NCBI GenBank assembly: GCA_963815285.1
Contig: CAWFGB010000006.1
Span: 186,001-250,000 of the forward strand
Length of the DNA stretch: 64,000 nt
DNA from: JACCSI01 sp963815285
GTDB taxonomy: Bacteria > Acidobacteriota > Vicinamibacteria > Vicinamibacterales > UBA2999
Direction: 5' to 3'
Below are positions 9,552 to 17,745 of the stretch, piece after piece. The stretch's first letter is position 1; every line of letters begins with the position of its first letter. Under the pieces are notes generated by a model. The model was not told the DNA's origin and ran no database searches. It saw only the letters and a list, made by a program, of their open reading frames with translations. A program made the position numbers and the translations under genes.

Positions 9552-10202
9552 CTACCTGCCCCGGTCCGCAGCCGCGCGAATCGCCGGCAGATGCTGATGA
9601 TACGCCGCGAGGAGGAAGCCCTCTGTCAATTCGATCGCGTTGATCTGAAACGCGAGATGCTGAACCGATGCCGTGGCGCTGGCCTGGTCGAAGAAAGACG
9701 TCGATGAATAAGGCAAAGCGTCGATGGCCGCGGCAAGGGATCGCTGCCATTCGTAGATCTCGGAAAGCTTCGCGGCGACGTCGTAGTCGATCAGCCGCAG
9801 CGCGCCGGTCGAAAGCGCCGCGTCCCAGGCACCGCGACGAAGCACCGGGAACGCGGGCTTGATGTCGTTCGGGTCGAAGTCCGGCCAGGTAGCGATGAAG
9901 ACCCTCAATCCCGTGGACCGACTACCGGCTTCGGTGGACTGACCGTCGGTCTGCAGCCACTGGTTCAGCGCGCCCATCCAGCGCCGGTGGAGTTTCAGAT
10001 GCGGCTCGAGTGTCGAGAGATTGTGCTCGATCTCCGTCTGCAGCCCGTTGAGCACGCGCACCGCCAGTTGGTGATTGGCGCGAGTCTCGCGGTACTCGTC
10101 GACCGCGAAGGCCAGGAGCACACTGGCGACGATCAGGACGCCTTCGAACAGCCAACGCGCCGACGCCGGACCCGGCTTCGGCAGATGGCCGAGCATCTTC
10201 AT
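9552..10202 (-). CDS. DUF6090-like single-TM protein
   Basis: A 216-residue protein with one N-terminal membrane helix (about residues 19-35, FEGVLIVASVLLAFAVD) and a helical soluble domain, including NGLQTEIEHNLSTLEPHLKL and a conserved-looking 'LRRGAWDAALSTGALRLID' stretch. That 'W..aLsTGaLr.id' signature and the TM pattern match DUF6090-type proteins common in Acidobacteriota and Bacteroidota. It resembles the gene at 269-955. No function is known. Upstream of the ATG no strong ribosome site is seen; a second ATG two codons later is equally possible. Confidence 0.7.
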   Translation of the reverse strand: MKMLGHLPKPGPASARWLFEGVLIVASVLLAFAVDEYRETRANHQLAVRVLNGLQTEIEHNLSTLEPHLKLHRRWMGALNQWLQTDGQSTEAGSRSTGLRVFIATWPDFDPNDIKPAFPVLRRGAWDAALSTGALRLIDYDVAAKLSEIYEWQRSLAAAIDALPYSSTSFFDQASATASVQHLAFQINAIELTEGFLLAAYHQHLPAIRAAADRGR

Positions 10203-10358
10203 GGCGGCATGGTATTACAGCGCCTTCGCCGCACGTGTTGTAATTGATTCGAGTGGCGAAAAGAAATACGGAACTCTCTTCGACCTCCCTAGCATCCAGT
10301 GGGAATTTCAACAACTGTCGCTGGCGATGCGTGAGCGGCGACACGGACGAGGTGCATC

Positions 10359-10676
10359 ATGAACCAAGCTCAGATAAGCCACGTAGCAAGTCCCGAGGTT
10401 CAACCGTTGAGAAGCAGCGTCGTTAGGGACCAGAGTCTGACGCGGAACAGTCGCGCGCTCGGTCTTGGCGCGCTCGCCCTGGGCGCGTTCGCCCTGGGGG
10501 CCACCGCAATCGGGGCGCTCGCCATCGGGCGTCTCGCCGTGGGCGCGTTTGCGATGAAGCGCGGGCGCGTGCGCTCATTGACCGTCGAAAGCCTTGAAGT
10601 GCGGCAGCTTCACATCGGCGCGTTGACAATCGACAGTGGAGTGCCGTCTGAGTTGGCAGACTCGAGCGTACGTTGA
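10359..10676 (+). CDS. Small protein with 12 consecutive pentad repeats (solenoid-like)
   Basis: A 105-residue protein with GAGGTG seven bases... upstream of the ATG at 10359 acting as ribosome site. Residues 33-92 divide exactly into twelve five-residue units, from ALGLG, ALALG, AFALG, ATAIG, ALAIG, RLAVG through AFAMK, RGRVR, SLTVE, SLEVR, QLHIG, ALTID. Positions 2 and 4 of each unit are nearly always hydrophobic. Early units are glycine-rich, late ones charged. The pattern suggests a right-handed beta-helix like pentapeptide-repeat or bactofilin-like proteins; the hydrophobic first half could equally lie in a membrane. Similar small LGALA(I/V)G-type proteins occur in many bacteria without assigned function. 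The flanking DNA is repeat-rich. Confidence 0.7.
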   Translation: MNQAQISHVASPEVQPLRSSVVRDQSLTRNSRALGLGALALGAFALGATAIGALAIGRLAVGAFAMKRGRVRSLTVESLEVRQLHIGALTIDSGVPSELADSSVR

Positions 10677-10744
10677 TTCCTCGACATCACGGACAACGCG
10701 TGCCGCTGCGAAACTGCGAGGGCGTGCAGCGGGTGCGACAAGAG

Positions 10745-10835
10745 CCAACACGGATTTCACCGATTCCGCAGATTAAAGAGGGCCAACACGGATCCCACGG
10801 ATTACACAGATCTAGCCCTCTTTACGGAACGCTGA
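10745..10835. repeat. Degenerate copies of the ACACGGATT repeat
   Basis: Two decayed units (CCAACACGGATTTCACCGATT and CCAACACGGATCCCACGGATT style words, shifted by about 34 bases) precede the regular array. They share the core of the downstream repeat but lack its full length. Confidence 0.6.
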
Positions 10836-10841
10836 CGCAAC

Positions 10842-11567
10842 GGCCAACACTGATTACACGGATTTCACCGATCTTTTTTGGCTGTTCCAAGAAAGTGGAG
10901 ATCTGCGTAATCCGCGGGATCGGTGTTGGCCCTTTTCATCTGCGAAATCCGTGAAATCCGTGTTGGGCTCCTGTGGCGCCAGAGAATAACGGCCAACACT
11001 GATTACACGGATTTCACCGATCTTTTTTGGCTGGTTCCAATAAAGAGGAGATCTGCGTAATCCGCGGGATCGGTGTTGGCCCTTTCCATCTGCGAAATCC
11101 GTGAAATCCGTGTTGGGCTGTGGCGCCAGAGAACAACGGCCAACACTGATTACACGGATTTCACCGATCTTTTTTGGCTGGTTCCAAGAAAGAGGAGATC
11201 TGCGTAATCCACGGGATCGGTGTTGGCCCTATTTCATCTGCGAAATCCGTGAAATCCGTGTTGGGCTCCTGTGGCGCCAGAGAACAACGGCCAACACTGA
11301 TTACACGGATTTCACCGATCTTTTTTGGCTGTTCCAAGAAAGAGGAGATCTGCGTAATCCGCGGGATCGGTGTTGGCACTTTTCATCTGCGAAATCCGTG
11401 AAATCCGTGTTGGGGCTCCTGTGGCGCCAGAGAACAACGGCCATTGACTACACGGATTTCACCGATCTTTTGTTAGCTGTTCCAACAAAGAGGAGATCCG
11501 AGTAATCCGCGGGATCCGTGTTGGGCCTTTTTCATCTGCGAAATCCGTGGAATCCGTGTTGGCTCCA
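10842..11567. repeat. Tandem array of five ~150-bp repeats with internal dyad symmetry
   Basis: Units begin with GGCCAACACTGATTACACGG at 10842, 10991, 11138 and 11289, and a variant at 11439, giving periods of 149, 147, 151 and 150 bases. Inside each unit the first third (CAACACTGATTACACGG, ATTTCACCGATC) is complementary to later words (GATCGGTGTTGGCC and GAAATCCGTGTTGG), so each copy can fold into a long hairpin. No cas genes are near and the units are not separated by unique spacers, so it is not a CRISPR array. Open frames through it encode Thr-Asp-Tyr/Phe repeats and are best regarded as non-coding. Such ACGGATTACACGGAT elements occur widely in environmental bacteria. Confidence 0.85.
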
Positions 11568-12812
11568 GTGGTCATTCACCTGCTGAACCGCGTAGCCGGC
11601 GAGCTGTGCATAGCCTCTGACAATGGCCTCGCGCTCGGCGAAGGGAAGGACGGTGTCGATATCGCTGAAGCCGAACGGTGCCCGAGCCTCAACGACGTCG
11701 ATCACTTGCTCTGGCCCGCCTTGACGATTTCTCAGAATGATCTCGCTGGTGGGTGGCCGGCGTTCTTCGTCGTATCTCATCAACGCGTCATGAATGGGCT
11801 CTCGGGCCGCGAGGTGTTGCGCGAGACTCCGCGCGTCCAGGATGGCTTGACTCGCGCCGTTGCTGCCCACTGGGTACATTGGGTGCGCGGCGTCGCCGAG
11901 CAGTGTGACACGGCCAAACGACCATCGAGGCAGTGGGTCACGATCGCAATTCGGGTACTCGTAGCAGGCAGCCGTTGCGTCGATCAGCTTTACGACGTCG
12001 ACGAAGTCGAGGCGAAACTGCTCTCTAGCAAACGCGAGAACGTCCTCACGTCTCGCGAGGCGACTCCAGTCCTCGCGCCTTGGCGGCCGCTCTCCAACGC
12101 GAGCCACGCGCGCCATGATGCCCCAGTTCGTTAGCGTGCGCCCGGGCCGATCGACATCTCGATGGATGGGGTAGAAGACGAACTTCGCGCCGTTGCCGCC
12201 GGCGATGACCATTGTTCGACCATCCTTGAACACGGGCCATTCTGTCGCGCCCCGCCAGAGCCAGATGCCATTCCACGTGGGCGGCCCCTCCCGCGGAAAC
12301 AGAATGCGGCGCACGGTCGAGTGAATGCCATCGCATCCAATGAGCGCATCTCCCGAGACGTTCACGCAGACGCAACCGCCCCGGCCTTCGAAACTCGCGA
12401 TGACCACATCACCTCGGTCCTCGAACTCGCGCAGAACGCATCCCGTGTGGATTCGTGCGGCGCCGACACGGTCGATGGCGGCCGATAGCAGCACCCGGTG
12501 GAGCTTTCCGCGATGGATGCTGAACTGAGGCACGTTGTACCCAGCGTCAGTGCCGCGAGGTTCTCGCCAGATGACCTGCCCGAAGCGGTTCGTATAAATC
12601 AGCTGGCGCGTGCGGACGCCGGCCCGATCGATTGCTGGTAGAAGGCCGAGAGCGGCGAGTTCCCCCGTCGCGTGGGGGAGCAGGTTGATGCCGACCCCGA
12701 GCTCGGCGAGCTCGCGCGACTGCTCGAAGACTTCGACATCGATACCGGCTTCGTGAAGGCACAGCGCGGCGGTAAGACCGCCGATTCCGGCACCCACAAG
12801 GATGACTCTCAT
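11532..12812 (-). CDS. FAD-dependent monooxygenase (salicylate hydroxylase-like)
   Basis: About 426 residues from the ATG at 12812, chosen because it directly precedes RVILVGAGIGGLTAALCLHE, the GxGxxG dinucleotide fold; an upstream in-frame ATG at 12845 would add 11 residues. The middle has the DG-type motif GCDGIHSTVRR and the C-terminal GD motif GDAAHPMYPVGSNGASQ, placing it in the class A flavoprotein aromatic hydroxylase group. These enzymes use NAD(P)H and O2 to hydroxylate aromatic or similar substrates in the cytoplasm. The last dozen codons (HWSQHGFHGFRR) and the stop are read from the repeat array, so the native 3' end has been replaced or extended. The true substrate is unknown. Confidence 0.88.
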   Translation of the reverse strand: MRVILVGAGIGGLTAALCLHEAGIDVEVFEQSRELAELGVGINLLPHATGELAALGLLPAIDRAGVRTRQLIYTNRFGQVIWREPRGTDAGYNVPQFSIHRGKLHRVLLSAAIDRVGAARIHTGCVLREFEDRGDVVIASFEGRGGCVCVNVSGDALIGCDGIHSTVRRILFPREGPPTWNGIWLWRGATEWPVFKDGRTMVIAGGNGAKFVFYPIHRDVDRPGRTLTNWGIMARVARVGERPPRREDWSRLARREDVLAFAREQFRLDFVDVVKLIDATAACYEYPNCDRDPLPRWSFGRVTLLGDAAHPMYPVGSNGASQAILDARSLAQHLAAREPIHDALMRYDEERRPPTSEIILRNRQGGPEQVIDVVEARAPFGFSDIDTVLPFAEREAIVRGYAQLAGYAVQQVNDHWSQHGFHGFRR

Positions 12813-12965
12813 GTGAAGGCTCGCGCCTATGTTCCCTGCGGCCATCCTTGCGCCGCTGTCGGAATCTTTGGCCGATCTGTGTCCCAGTTGCGGTCGCGCT
12901 GAGGTGTCCTGAGAAGCTCAAGGGCTGGGCGGGAAAGTGGCAGCGTTCATGCACCCTTTGGACAT

Positions 12966-13946
12966 GTGGACATGCGCCTCATCTGTTGCGTAGTGCTGGT
13001 TGTGCTGGTCGGCTGCGACCGGTCGCAGCCTCTTGCCGCTGAATCCACGACTGCCGGCGTCTCGGCCCCCGCGGGTGCCGTCGATCTTCCAGGAACTGCT
13101 GTGCAAACCGAAATGCGCAACGTCGACCTGCGGATCACTCCAGACGTCACGCTACGCGTGCGTCATCTGCAGGGCCGCTTCGTGAGCACGAGCAAGGACG
13201 GCGCGCCATTCCTGGACGACAAACGCTCCTACACCGTACAGGTGGACCGCGGCGAGATCGCGATCGGCATGGCGTCGCTCAACGCGCTGCTCAACGAACA
13301 TGTGCTTGGTCAAGGGCGCTCCAACGTGCGCAATCTCGAGATCACGGTCGACGAAGGACGGCTCGAGCAGAAGGGCACGCTGCGCAAGGGGGTCTCTCTT
13401 CCGTTCAAGACCAAGGGCGCGGTGTCAGCAACACCCGACGGCAGAATCCGCGTTCATACCGAGTCGGTACGCGGCCTCGGCGTTCCACTCAACCCGCTCA
13501 TGAAAACGTTCGGGTTCGAAATGGACGATTTCCTCAAGGTGGAAGCCGGCCACGGCATCGTCGTCCAGGACAACGACCTCATCCTCGATCCGCAGCTCAT
13601 GCTGCCGGCGCCGCAGATGCGTGGCCGCATCACCAGCGTGAGAATCGAGGGCGACGAACTCGTCCAGGTGTTCGGTACCGACGCTCCTCAACGGTCGTCG
13701 ACATCAGCGGGATCTCCCAATCACATCTACTGGCGCGGCGGCCGGCTCCGTTTCGGCAAGCTCACCATGGACGACACCGACCTGGAGTTGATCGATCAGG
13801 ATCCCCGCGATCCCTTCGACTTCTCGGTGGACGAGTGGAATCGGCAGCTCGTCGCCGGTTACTCGAAGAACACACCGGCGCAAGGGCTCAAGACCTACGT
13901 CCCCGATTTCGGCGATCTCGAGCGCCCACGACAAAAGACGAGATAG
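12966..13946 (+). CDS. Lipoprotein of unknown function (DUF2993/LmeA-like layout possible)
   Basis: The start is GTG at 12966 or ATG at 12972. The N-terminus LICCVVLVVLVGC is a lipoprotein signal peptide with lipobox LVGC. The mature protein, about 310 residues, is rich in alternating beta-strand patterns (RNVDLRITPDVTLRVRHLQG, NVRNLEITVDEGRLEQKGTL) and speaks of lipid- or ligand-binding tubular folds; I do not recognise a definite family. It carries a Pro/Gly-poor acidic C-terminal half. It stands alone, 134 bases before a VOC gene. Location is inferred to be the periplasmic face of a membrane. Confidence 0.8.
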   Translation: MDMRLICCVVLVVLVGCDRSQPLAAESTTAGVSAPAGAVDLPGTAVQTEMRNVDLRITPDVTLRVRHLQGRFVSTSKDGAPFLDDKRSYTVQVDRGEIAIGMASLNALLNEHVLGQGRSNVRNLEITVDEGRLEQKGTLRKGVSLPFKTKGAVSATPDGRIRVHTESVRGLGVPLNPLMKTFGFEMDDFLKVEAGHGIVVQDNDLILDPQLMLPAPQMRGRITSVRIEGDELVQVFGTDAPQRSSTSAGSPNHIYWRGGRLRFGKLTMDDTDLELIDQDPRDPFDFSVDEWNRQLVAGYSKNTPAQGLKTYVPDFGDLERPRQKTR

Positions 13947-14080
13947 GAGGCAACTCACATCATTGCGGGCGCGACTGGCGGATTGAGCTGTTCGCAAAGG
14001 CACACGCGGTGCGAGCAGTCTCTGCCTCTCGCGTGATCGAAGTGTGAAACACTCCAGCGGATCGCTGGTTTGCAAGACCC

Positions 14081-14479
14081 ATGACCTTCCTCCAGCTCGT
14101 TGCCCTCGTCGTCGATGACTACGACCCTGCGATTCGCTTCTTCGTCGACATCCTGAAGTTCGAGCTCGTGGAAGACTCGCCGGCAACGACTACCGACGGC
14201 CGCGCGAAGCGCTGGGTGGTTGTTCGCCCGCCGGGCGCACAAACCGGTTTTCTGCTGGCCCGCGCGGATGGCGAACGCCAGCGCAAGATTGTCGGCGACC
14301 AGCACGGCGGCCGCGTCGGGTTCTTCCTGCGCGTCGATGATTTCGCGGCGTATTACGAGCGCATGAGGGCCGCCGGCGTCGAGTTCGTGACGCCACCGCG
14401 GCGAGAAGCGTACGGCCAGGTTGCCGTGTTCCTGGACATCGCCGGAAATCGCTGGGATCTGATCGGACCCGGAGTCTGA
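14081..14479 (+). CDS. VOC family protein (glyoxalase/bleomycin resistance fold)
   Basis: A 132-residue single-domain protein. LQLVALVVDDYDPAIRFFVD is the first beta-alpha-beta of the vicinal oxygen chelate fold and GQVAVFLDIAGNRWDLIGP is its typical end ('..f.DpdGN.wdLi'). The metal-site pattern is partly kept (Asp/Glu near the C-terminus). Members range from glyoxalases and dioxygenases to antibiotic-binding proteins, so no substrate is proposed. The GGCCTCAGG repeat zone begins about 55 bases after its stop. Confidence 0.88.
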   Translation: MTFLQLVALVVDDYDPAIRFFVDILKFELVEDSPATTTDGRAKRWVVVRPPGAQTGFLLARADGERQRKIVGDQHGGRVGFFLRVDDFAAYYERMRAAGVEFVTPPRREAYGQVAVFLDIAGNRWDLIGPGV

Positions 14480-14530
14480 CGCCGCACGCAATCGGTGTGG
14501 ATTGGGTTTAGCATTACCACCGCGATTGCC

Positions 14531-14722
14531 GAACGGGCCCCAGGCCACAGGCCTCAGGCCTCAGGAAATTCAAGTATGAACACGCATTTTCGATCCGATC
14601 GACGCATCGGTCCTCGTGCTGATCATGGTGCTTGGGCCCTGGGGCCTGGGGCCGCTCCTGTTCATACTTGAATTTCCTGATGCCCGGGGCCTGGCGACCG
14701 GGGCCTGGGCCCTGGGCCCTTG
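14531..14722. repeat. GGCC-rich repeat zone with a 21-bp perfect inverted repeat
   Basis: Arms TCAGGAAATTCAAGTATGAA(C) at 14561-14581 and its exact complement at 14660-14680 are separated by 78 bases. Outside and inside the arms lie GGCCTCAGG/GGGCCTGGGG-type words, arranged mirror-wise. The same word is found at 964-1004. No transposase is present, so a non-autonomous or purely structural element is likely. Confidence 0.65.
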
Positions 14723-14796
14723 ATTCTGGTAGCGCGATTCGGGGACTGGCGCTGTTGGCGGCCGCCCGGATCTCGGAACTGAGATCGCAGATAGCG

Positions 14797-15533
14797 ATGC
14801 CGGGAAGGAACCCGATCTCGCGATCTGATGCGCTCGTTGAAGTGCAAAAGCGCTTCATCGCGAGAAGCTACCCGCGTGTTCACATTCTGCTGATTCTTGC
14901 GCTCTCGGGCCTCGCCGCCTTTCTGTTCTCAGCCGGAACCCTCAGGCTCGGTCTCGACCACATGGGCGTGCGCTACTTTGCGGCAATGCTCGCGGGGTAT
15001 GCGACGTTCTTGTTGTTGATTCGCGCGTGGATCGAATGCCAGCGTTATGGCGTGGATCCTGTTGACGCGCTTGACGCGGCCGATGCGGCGTCGAGCACAG
15101 CCGATGCCGCCGGATCGGTTTCACCGGGGGCCGCAGTGGCGGCGCCGGAGGCGGAGCGGGCTGGAACTCAGCAGCCGTCGAGAGCGCTACCGCCGAGATC
15201 GGATTCGACGCAAGCGTGGACGATGCGTGGCCGGTCGTTGTCGCAGCCATTTGCGCGCTCGCCGGGCTGTTGGCCATTGTCTATGTGGTTTACGCTGCAC
15301 CGGTGCTGCTCGCCGAGATCGCGCTCGATGCCGCACTCCTCGCGGGGCTGTATCGACGACTACAGAGAGAGCACGCGCGCTATTGGCTTGATTCGGCGTT
15401 GCGGCTGACGTGGATGCCGGCGCTCGTGGCGATCGTGTTTGTGACGCTCGCCGGCTTTACGGTGCAATGGGCGATGCCGGCCGCTCGATCGATCGGTGAC
15501 GTCTGGCGCACGTTGGGTCTAGTGGGCCGGTAG
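14797..15533 (+). pseudogene. Membrane protein, single frameshift
   Basis: From ATG 14797 (PGRNPISRSDALVEVQKRF) one frame encodes two hydrophobic helices (VHILLILALSGLAAFLFSAG and YFAAMLAGYATFLLLIRAWI) and then a low-complexity Ala/Asp linker. The second frame, open from about 15075, gives a Gly-rich linker (TGGGRSGGAGGGAGW-like) and three further helices (VVVAAICALAGLLAIVYVVY, LTWMPALVAIVFVTLAG) ending at 15533. The total architecture, two helices, Gly/Ser-rich linker, then a helix bundle with YRRLQREHARYWLDSALR, matches a family of uncharacterised bacterial membrane proteins. The switch lies between about 15085 and 15125. One indel would restore a protein of about 244 residues. Confidence 0.6.
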
Positions 15534-15666
15534 CGAGACGTGGTCGAAGGTCTGGCCAGTCTGATATATCGTACCCTTCACCGGGCTTCACGCGACGGCG
15601 GCGCTTGGTACGGAGTTCGCGCGGATGTGGCCGAACGAGCGAGGTGCCCGTCCGGCCACGAGTGTT

Positions 15667-17718
15667 CTACTGCTGCTGCGACGCGGTCGTCGTCGTGCGA
15701 GCGGGTCGGCTGTGGCGGTCGAACCAATGCCGCAGGAACAGTTGCGTCCGGACGAAATTGCTCGGCGTCGTCGTCGTGCCATGCCATTCATTGTTGAAGC
15801 GGATCATGGCCGTCGGCACTTTGCGCAGCGCCAGCGCACTATAGAACTGCTCCGTCTGCGGCATGGGTGTGCGCAGGTCGTTGACGCCCGTCATGAGCAT
15901 CGTCGGTGTCTTGACGTTGCCGACATAAGTCAGCGGCGAACGACGGATGTGTTCGGACGGATCCTCCCATGGAAGCTTCTCGAAGTTTCGGTACCAGCCC
16001 GTCCCATCGGTCGTGCCGACGAAACTCAACCAGTCGATGACCGGACAGTTCGACGAAGCTGCGGCAAAGCGATCGGTGTGCCCGACGACCCATGCGGTAA
16101 GTACGCCGCCGCCGCTGCATCCGGTGACGAACATGTTGCGCTCATCGACGAAGCCCTCCTTCAGGAGCGTGTCCACGCCAGCCATCAGGTCATCGAAGTC
16201 CTTGCTCGGATAGGCGCGCATGATCTGATTGCCGAACGAGCTGCCGTAGCCCGAGCTGCCGCGCGGGTTGGTGTAGAGCACGACGTAGCCGTTTGCGGCG
16301 TGTTCCTGCCACGCATAGTTGAACCCGACGTTGTACATGCCATGTGGCCCGCCATGGATATGCAGCTGCATGGGGTACTTCTTCGTCGAATCGAAGTCCG
16401 GCGGCGTGATGTACCAGCCCTGAATTTTCAGGCCATCGGGCCCGGTGTACCACATCTCCGTCACGGCTCCGAGTTTTCGTCCAGTCAGGATGTCCTCGTT
16501 CACGGCCGTCAGCTTGGTGAGGTTTTTCGGCGAGGCGACGTCAAACGTGAAGACATCGGGTGGCGCCTGCGCAGCGGTCACGACGGCCGCCGCGCGGCCA
16601 GACTTCGTGATACTGCCGACCGAGAGCATGTGAGTGCCGGTCGTGATCGGCTCGACGGTGCCGGCGCGACCGCCGGCCAGCGGGAGCAGATAGAAGTTCT
16701 GCATTCCTTCACTCGAGGCACTGAAGTAGATGCCGCTGCCATCAGCTTTCCAAATCAGACTCTGCGGTGAGCGATCCCACGCGCCTGACACGACCCGCGG
16801 ATTCGACCCGTCGATGTTCATCACGTAGATCTTCGAGTCGATGTACGTATCTTTCGTCCAGTCGTAGCCCGTATAGGCCACCTGTTTGCCATCAGGTGAG
16901 ACGGTGGGATTGGTATCGGGCCCACTGCGTTTGGTGAGTTGACGAATGTTCTGTGTGGCAACGTTGACAGCGTAAATGTCCGACTCGCGCCACTGATGTT
17001 CGGCATCCTCGACGCGGAGCGATGTGAACAGGATCTCTCGACTGTCGGGTGTCCACTCGACCCCGCTGTGATTCCAGTTGCCATCGGTCAGCTGCCGGGC
17101 TGTGCCGCCGGTTGCCGGAACGACGAAGAGGTGCTGCAAGCGGTCGTCATTGAAGCCCTCACGATCGCGTCGATAGTGCAGTCTCTCGACGATCCGTGGC
17201 GCCTCGGTCCATTTCGCGCCCTCGGGAGAGGCTGGCATCTTGATTGGCCAGGTGTTCTTGACGACCACGGGCATCTGGAACGCGATTGAGCGTCCATCCG
17301 GCGCCCAGCTGACGTCGGAGGGCGACTGTTCCACACGCGTGACTTGGGACGTTGCACCCTCGGCATCCATGTAACGCACGAACACCTGTGTGCCGCGCGG
17401 TTCGCCCTGTGCGGTGTAGAGGATGCGATCGCCGGTTGGTGACCAGCGGGCATTGCTACCGCGCACCAGCAAACGGCTCTTGCTGCCGTCCGCGTTCATG
17501 ACCCAGAGCGACGACTCGCGCCGGTCGTTCATCTTGTCGAACCACTGGCGCGTGTAGATGATCTGCGAGCCGTCAGGAGAGATCTGCGGATCGGCGACCG
17601 ACTCGTAGTCCCAGTAGGTGTCGAGCGTCAAGCGATCCTGCGGCGCAGGGCTCGGCGCCTGTGCCGCAAGGACCGCCGGCGTCGTCGCGAGTATCAACAG
17701 GCAAATCACACGTTTCAT
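15667..17718 (-). CDS. S9 family peptidase (prolyl oligopeptidase/acylaminoacyl peptidase type), secreted
   Basis: About 683 residues. ATG 17718 is preferred over 17724 because AGGAGG lies six bases before it. A signal peptide (VICLLILATTPAVLAAQA) is followed by a PD40-type beta-propeller (repeated 'ISPDGSQIIYT', 'WSPTGDRILYT', 'WTPDSREILFTS') that filters substrates by size. The C-terminal alpha/beta-hydrolase has the nucleophile Ser near residue 535 in GCSGGG, the acid in MTGVNDLRTPM and the His in EWHGT. These enzymes cut short peptides, often near proline or acylated N-termini, here in the periplasm. It is the last gene of a four-gene minus-strand set and ends 21 bases after the TonB receptor gene. 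Confidence 0.93.
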   Translation of the reverse strand: MKRVICLLILATTPAVLAAQAPSPAPQDRLTLDTYWDYESVADPQISPDGSQIIYTRQWFDKMNDRRESSLWVMNADGSKSRLLVRGSNARWSPTGDRILYTAQGEPRGTQVFVRYMDAEGATSQVTRVEQSPSDVSWAPDGRSIAFQMPVVVKNTWPIKMPASPEGAKWTEAPRIVERLHYRRDREGFNDDRLQHLFVVPATGGTARQLTDGNWNHSGVEWTPDSREILFTSLRVEDAEHQWRESDIYAVNVATQNIRQLTKRSGPDTNPTVSPDGKQVAYTGYDWTKDTYIDSKIYVMNIDGSNPRVVSGAWDRSPQSLIWKADGSGIYFSASSEGMQNFYLLPLAGGRAGTVEPITTGTHMLSVGSITKSGRAAAVVTAAQAPPDVFTFDVASPKNLTKLTAVNEDILTGRKLGAVTEMWYTGPDGLKIQGWYITPPDFDSTKKYPMQLHIHGGPHGMYNVGFNYAWQEHAANGYVVLYTNPRGSSGYGSSFGNQIMRAYPSKDFDDLMAGVDTLLKEGFVDERNMFVTGCSGGGVLTAWVVGHTDRFAAASSNCPVIDWLSFVGTTDGTGWYRNFEKLPWEDPSEHIRRSPLTYVGNVKTPTMLMTGVNDLRTPMPQTEQFYSALALRKVPTAMIRFNNEWHGTTTTPSNFVRTQLFLRHWFDRHSRPARTTTTASQQQ

Positions 17719-17745
17719 GAGCATCCTCCTGCCTTCCGACCGAAC

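Noticed and set aside
10842..11567. CRISPR array or small protein genes in the repeat region
   Set aside because: Units are contiguous, about 150 bases, without unique spacers and without cas genes; translated Asp/Thr/Tyr repeats are a known annotation artefact.
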